44,673 nucleotides of DNA from Litorilituus sp. (GTDB taxonomy: Bacteria; Pseudomonadota; Gammaproteobacteria; Enterobacterales; Alteromonadaceae): assembly GCA_030754235.1 (NCBI GenBank), contig JASMAS010000029.1, forward strand, positions 1-44,673. The letters run 5' to 3'. Below, one piece after another: positions 41,298 through 44,673 of the stretch. The notes under the pieces were generated by a model. That model did no database searches, had not been told where the DNA came from, and saw nothing but the letters and a program-made list of their open reading frames with translations. Made by a program: the position numbers and the translations under genes. Every line of letters begins with the position of its first letter. Within the stretch, counting starts at the first letter, position 1.

Positions 41298-44270
41298 TTA
41301 TTTAAAGCTATAACGAACACCTAAGGTGTATCTTGAACCATATTGACGAGCAAAAAGGAATTTCTCTTCATAACGGCCATAAGCTTGTTCAGTTTCATTA
41401 TTTAAGTTCAAACCTTCAAAGAATACTGTAAAGTTTTCATCAATGTCGTAGTTTACACTCATATCGACTTGACCAAACTCTTTAGCAAACTGAGGTGGAG
41501 CATCAGAGGAGCCTTGACCTTGACCTACACCAATAAGGTAAGAATCACGCCATGCATAGGTAACTTTCACTGACAAGCCATCTTTTTCATAGAATACTTG
41601 CAAGTTAGCCGAGTCACTTAACCCTGTTAACGGTGTTTGTGGTTCTAAGTCTGCAACACTGTCTACTTTGGTTATATCTTCAACATCAAACTCAACATCA
41701 CCATCAACAAAGGTGGCATTTGCACCAATACCAAAACCAGTTTCACCAAAAAGGTGTTGGACAGCAAGTTCAAAGCCATCAACCATTTTGTCATCTTGTG
41801 CGTTAAATGGGCGAGTTATATCCCATTGCATCAATGGATCATCAGCTGCAGGCTCAATATAGCCTTGTGCGTTTAAAGTAGCCCCATTGACTTGCATTTG
41901 TGCAAAAATTTCATCATTAGTTGGATTGCCGCCTAAATCTGCTACCGCTTGATTCCAACGTGGTCCTTGGTAGATATCTCGCATATCCTCAATTGGTGTG
42001 GTAATCGTTTGGCTACTAATGAAATTTTTAACATCTTTTCTAAAGTAACCCACTGCAGCATAACTGCCTTCTGCATAGTAATATTCTAAAGAAAGATCTA
42101 GGTTAGTTGACTCATACGGTAGTAAATTGGTGTTACCCTCACCACCAACGCGATTTTCAACTCGCGTACTTGCACCTAATGCTCTACCACCTGCTAAGTT
42201 GCCTAATGGTGCACGAGCAATTGTTTTACCCCAAGATGCACGAGCAATCAGATCATCAGTAATATCCACTTTAATATCGATCATAGGCAAAAACACATCA
42301 TGTTTACCTTCAAGTGACAATACTGTATTTTCACCTGCTACATATTGCGTGTGCCACTCACTACCACCTTTCCACCACACTTCAGTTGGAATCGGTTGTA
42401 GTACATTGCTGGTTACATCTGTTTCTTCATACCTAAAACCAAGATTAACTTGTACAGGGAGATCGGCAACTTCAAATTCCCATAACGAAGTAGCATAGAT
42501 ACTTGTGGTATCTTCATCTACTGACGCTTGAGAGTATGCGCCTTGATCTAAATGCTGACGATAAGCTGTGATATCAAAATAATCATCACCCAACACGTCG
42601 CTATTTAAAAAGGCAAGCGAACGAGCTACGGCTTCATCAAAGTCAAAACTATAGTAATAACCTGCAGCCATAGGGTTATCACCACTTGAAAACTCATCCA
42701 AAAAGCCATCTGTAGTATTGTAATCAAACATACTGTCAGGGAATGCCGCTGAATAATTTGGATTGAATAAGAATCCACCAATTAAGCCACTCCAAGCATT
42801 TGAACCACCCATTGTTTGTTCTGTACGAGCAACACCAGCTTTAACTGTCATTAATGGTGAATCATAAGGACTTTCCCAAGTACCATCAATTTGTAATTGA
42901 TTAATTTCTGATTTACCAGGGCTATGAATAAACTGGCTAAAATGGGAATCCATTTCTCCTGGTGTCAGTGTAGTAGTACCATTTTTCCAAAAGATAGTAC
43001 CTTGAGGAATATCACCGGTTCTATAGTCATAATGTTTAGTGACTAACTGATCAGAACCAAACACAAGTGAACCAGCAGCATTCATGCCTTTATCTTTACC
43101 ATTGTCAATTTGACTTTCTGAATCGTGATAATCCACGGATAAAAACAAGTCATCTGTTGCTTGCCATTCTATATTAAAACCTAATGATTTTTCATTTACT
43201 TCAGTGGTATTACGACTGACAGTATAAGAGCCGTCATTACCCGATAAATCAGCATACATTACTGTACCATTTTCATCTAACTCATAGGCGTTAATATTCC
43301 CACCGTAATCATGCCATTGACCCCAACCAACAGAGTTAGTGCCTGTGGTTGCTCCACCCATGGTATAATCTAACGTCATAATAATATCATCGCTAGGTGC
43401 ATACTGAAATGTCACATTGGCATTAGTTCGTTCGCGTTCAACATCAGCAATACCGTAATTCATATCACGAGGGAAGAAAGCACCAGCAGCAGCATTAGCA
43501 TCACGATTATCAATAACTTTATCAGCGTCTAATGATGGAAGTTTATCATCGGGCTGATACTGCCAACCTTGAATATTAGCGCCTTGTTGCTGGAAATCAC
43601 GCTGTTGGTGAGAGAACGAAAATGCAACGCCAAAGGTATCATCTGCGAAGGTGTTGCTGTATAAGCCTGATAATTCAGGGGTAACATCATCGCCTGCTTT
43701 ATTTGAAGAATCATAAATGCCTTTTGCAGAGAGAGACATTTTTTCACCCGGACTAGAAAATGGCTTCGCAGTGACAATATTTACTGTTGCACCTAAACCA
43801 CCACTCGGATTTTCTGCTCGGGCTGTTTTATAAATTTCAAGCGCACTCACGCCGTCAGAAGATAAGTTTTCTAAACTATATGAGCGAGTATTACCCGTTC
43901 CCGGCATTTGTCGACCATTTAATGTTATCAAGTTAAATTCAGGGCCAAAACCACGCACGGTAATTTGGCTACCTTCACCATTACTACGGCTAACCGAGAC
44001 CCCTGTAATACGCTGTAAAGATTCGGCTAAGTTGGTGTCTGGAAACTTCCCCATTTCTTCGGATGAAATGGCATCGACAACGCCAGACATATTTCGTTTA
44101 ATATTCATTGAGCGTACTAAACTACCGCGAATACCTCTTACTTCAATGATTTCAACCTCAGCTTCTTTTTCTGCGGCTGCTTCAGCAAGCACTTGCTGAC
44201 TAAAGCCTGAGGTAATAATTGCTGATATACATACAGCTAAATGTTTTTTTGAAAATTTTAAATGTTTCAT
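41298..44270 (-). CDS. TonB-dependent outer-membrane receptor (Alteromonadales carbohydrate type)
   Basis: A 990-residue receptor with a signal peptide (about residues 1-29), a TonB-box-like EIIEVRG, a plug domain (about 45-170: SLVRSMNIKRNMSGVVDAIS, GKFPDTNLAESLQRITGVSV, QITVRGFGPEFNLITLNGRQ) and a long beta-barrel ending YGSRYTLGVRYSFK. The plug wording (KRNMSGVVDAISSEEMGKFPD) is that of large receptors linked to sugar uptake in Alteromonadales and Caulobacter, not siderophore receptors. The glycan is inferred from the neighbours. The gene immediately upstream on the same strand ends 70 bases before it, so they may share a transcript. Confidence 0.92.
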   Translation of the reverse strand: MKHLKFSKKHLAVCISAIITSGFSQQVLAEAAAEKEAEVEIIEVRGIRGSLVRSMNIKRNMSGVVDAISSEEMGKFPDTNLAESLQRITGVSVSRSNGEGSQITVRGFGPEFNLITLNGRQMPGTGNTRSYSLENLSSDGVSALEIYKTARAENPSGGLGATVNIVTAKPFSSPGEKMSLSAKGIYDSSNKAGDDVTPELSGLYSNTFADDTFGVAFSFSHQQRDFQQQGANIQGWQYQPDDKLPSLDADKVIDNRDANAAAGAFFPRDMNYGIADVERERTNANVTFQYAPSDDIIMTLDYTMGGATTGTNSVGWGQWHDYGGNINAYELDENGTVMYADLSGNDGSYTVSRNTTEVNEKSLGFNIEWQATDDLFLSVDYHDSESQIDNGKDKGMNAAGSLVFGSDQLVTKHYDYRTGDIPQGTIFWKNGTTTLTPGEMDSHFSQFIHSPGKSEINQLQIDGTWESPYDSPLMTVKAGVARTEQTMGGSNAWSGLIGGFLFNPNYSAAFPDSMFDYNTTDGFLDEFSSGDNPMAAGYYYSFDFDEAVARSLAFLNSDVLGDDYFDITAYRQHLDQGAYSQASVDEDTTSIYATSLWEFEVADLPVQVNLGFRYEETDVTSNVLQPIPTEVWWKGGSEWHTQYVAGENTVLSLEGKHDVFLPMIDIKVDITDDLIARASWGKTIARAPLGNLAGGRALGASTRVENRVGGEGNTNLLPYESTNLDLSLEYYYAEGSYAAVGYFRKDVKNFISSQTITTPIEDMRDIYQGPRWNQAVADLGGNPTNDEIFAQMQVNGATLNAQGYIEPAADDPLMQWDITRPFNAQDDKMVDGFELAVQHLFGETGFGIGANATFVDGDVEFDVEDITKVDSVADLEPQTPLTGLSDSANLQVFYEKDGLSVKVTYAWRDSYLIGVGQGQGSSDAPPQFAKEFGQVDMSVNYDIDENFTVFFEGLNLNNETEQAYGRYEEKFLFARQYGSRYTLGVRYSFK

Positions 44271-44305
44271 ATTAACCCTACTTAGTTAAAATTAGTTTTG
44301 AATGA

Positions 44306-44321
44306 CGGCTGCTGGCAGCCG
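44306..44321. repeat. GC-rich hairpin between the partial gene and the receptor
   Basis: CGGCTGC (44306-44312) and GCAGCCG (44315-44321) form a 7-bp stem with a two-base gap. On the minus strand it lies between two codirectional genes and is not followed by a T-run, so it is more likely an mRNA-stability or attenuation hairpin than a full terminator. On the plus strand T-rich sequence follows after CACA. Confidence 0.5.
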
Positions 44322-44340
44322 CACATTTTTTTATTACGTG

Positions 44341-44673
44341 TTACGGTGCTGTTACCTTGATATTATCAAGACGATAAACCGCACCATCACCCGCTCCCCA
44401 AGCAGGGAAAACCATCAAAACATCTATCGCGCTAATGTCTAAACCAGCATCAAATAGCTCTTGTAAAGAAAATGTATAAGTTTGCCATTGTCCAACCACT
44501 GGAGAAGCACCTTCTTGACTAGCGGTTAAGGCTAACTCAACAGCTGTATCACCATTGTCAGACTCAATTTTGAACATCCATGCAGCACTAGCATCATTAG
44601 GTGCATTAACAACCTTCATATCGAATTGAACGACACCATTACTCAATAAGCTTGAGGCATCTTCACTGACACC
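44341..44673 (-). CDS. C-terminal module of a probable secreted carbohydrate-active protein (partial at window end)
   Basis: The last 110 residues of a gene that runs off the right edge; the frame is open from 44673 to the TAA at 44343-44341. It reads GVSEDASSLLSNGVVQFDMK... and ends VLMVFPAWGAGDGAVYRLDN followed by IKVTAP. This matches the last module of the GH16 enzyme at 15769-17937 (GTLEFDFK, KWQHYTFEL, LLVFPDWGKAEGAVMRINNV), so it is a shared beta-sandwich, binding-type domain. The missing N-terminal part is probably a glycoside hydrolase or other secreted glucan-binding protein, but the family cannot be known from this piece. Confidence 0.75.
   Translation of the reverse strand, partial: GVSEDASSLLSNGVVQFDMKVVNAPNDASAAWMFKIESDNGDTAVELALTASQEGASPVVGQWQTYTFSLQELFDAGLDISAIDVLMVFPAWGAGDGAVYRLDNIKVTAP

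Noticed and set aside
42127..42498. 123-codon plus-strand frame inside the TonB-dependent receptor gene
   Set aside because: Antisense to a clear receptor barrel region; composition reflects the reverse of receptor codons and no family is recognisable.

Overview
The window looks like a chromosomal segment of a marine, AT-rich gammaproteobacterium of the Alteromonadales, most like Colwellia or Thalassotalea. This is inferred from protein character (EF-Tu, GlnA, UvrA, YajR and TypA types), from the long TonB-dependent receptor, laminarinase and GPH symporter typical of marine polysaccharide degraders, and from gene orders such as yihY-dtd-fabY/yiiD. I see no rRNA, tRNA, CRISPR array, insertion sequence, integrase or phage gene. 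Most of the window is ordinary core genome.

Layout. 1-1.9 kb: the 3' end of tuf with its terminator, then epmA (EF-P lysyl ligase) and a small MerC-like membrane protein under a promoter that carries a Zur-like palindrome. 2-7 kb, minus strand: the nitrogen-control block ntrC (glnG), ntrB (glnL), a DUF4124 protein and glnA. A sigma-54 promoter and NtrC enhancer lie upstream of glnA, and an NtrC operator lies on the ntrBC promoter. 7-9 kb: typA. 9-15.4 kb: a 56-residue ORF, a small membrane protein, then yihY, dtd, an orphan spermidine-synthase-like enzyme on the opposite strand, a yiiD-type acyltransferase/thioesterase, an NTF2-like secreted protein, a YeeZ-like reductase, a small membrane protein and dusC. 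15.8-17.9 kb: a secreted three-domain GH16 beta-glucanase.

18-23.6 kb: a complete histidine-to-formiminoglutamate unit, with hutC-hutU-hutH on the minus strand and hutI diverging from it. Two HutC-type operators sit between them, exactly 40 bp apart. 23.6-27.2 kb: a glycerophosphodiester phosphodiesterase, rluF and an S9 peptidase. 27.3-33.9 kb: an acyl-CoA synthetase, a TlpA-like thioredoxin, a PrpE-like propionyl/acetyl-CoA synthetase flanked by three TGTCGACA palindromes, a membrane/spermidine-synthase-like pair that is usually one fused protein, and a GNAT acetyltransferase. 33.9-39 kb: uvrA, yajR and a stand-alone cyclic-nucleotide-binding protein, then a decayed 3' fragment of a FucP/NagP-type sugar transporter.

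39.5 kb to the end: a GPH-family sugar symporter, a large TonB-dependent receptor and the 3' end of a further gene. That last protein ends in the same C-terminal module as the GH16 enzyme at 15.8 kb. This suggests one beta-glucan (laminarin-like) strategy: secreted enzymes cut the glucan, the receptor carries oligomers across the outer membrane, and the GPH symporter takes up products across the inner membrane.

I found no convincing wholly new system. The best leads are the TGTCGACA triplet around prpE, the GH16 carrying an ExoP-type domain normally found on GH3 enzymes, the split membrane/SpeE pair, the Zur-like box on the merC-like promoter and the transporter remnant. Function calls come from reading the sequences; no database search was run.
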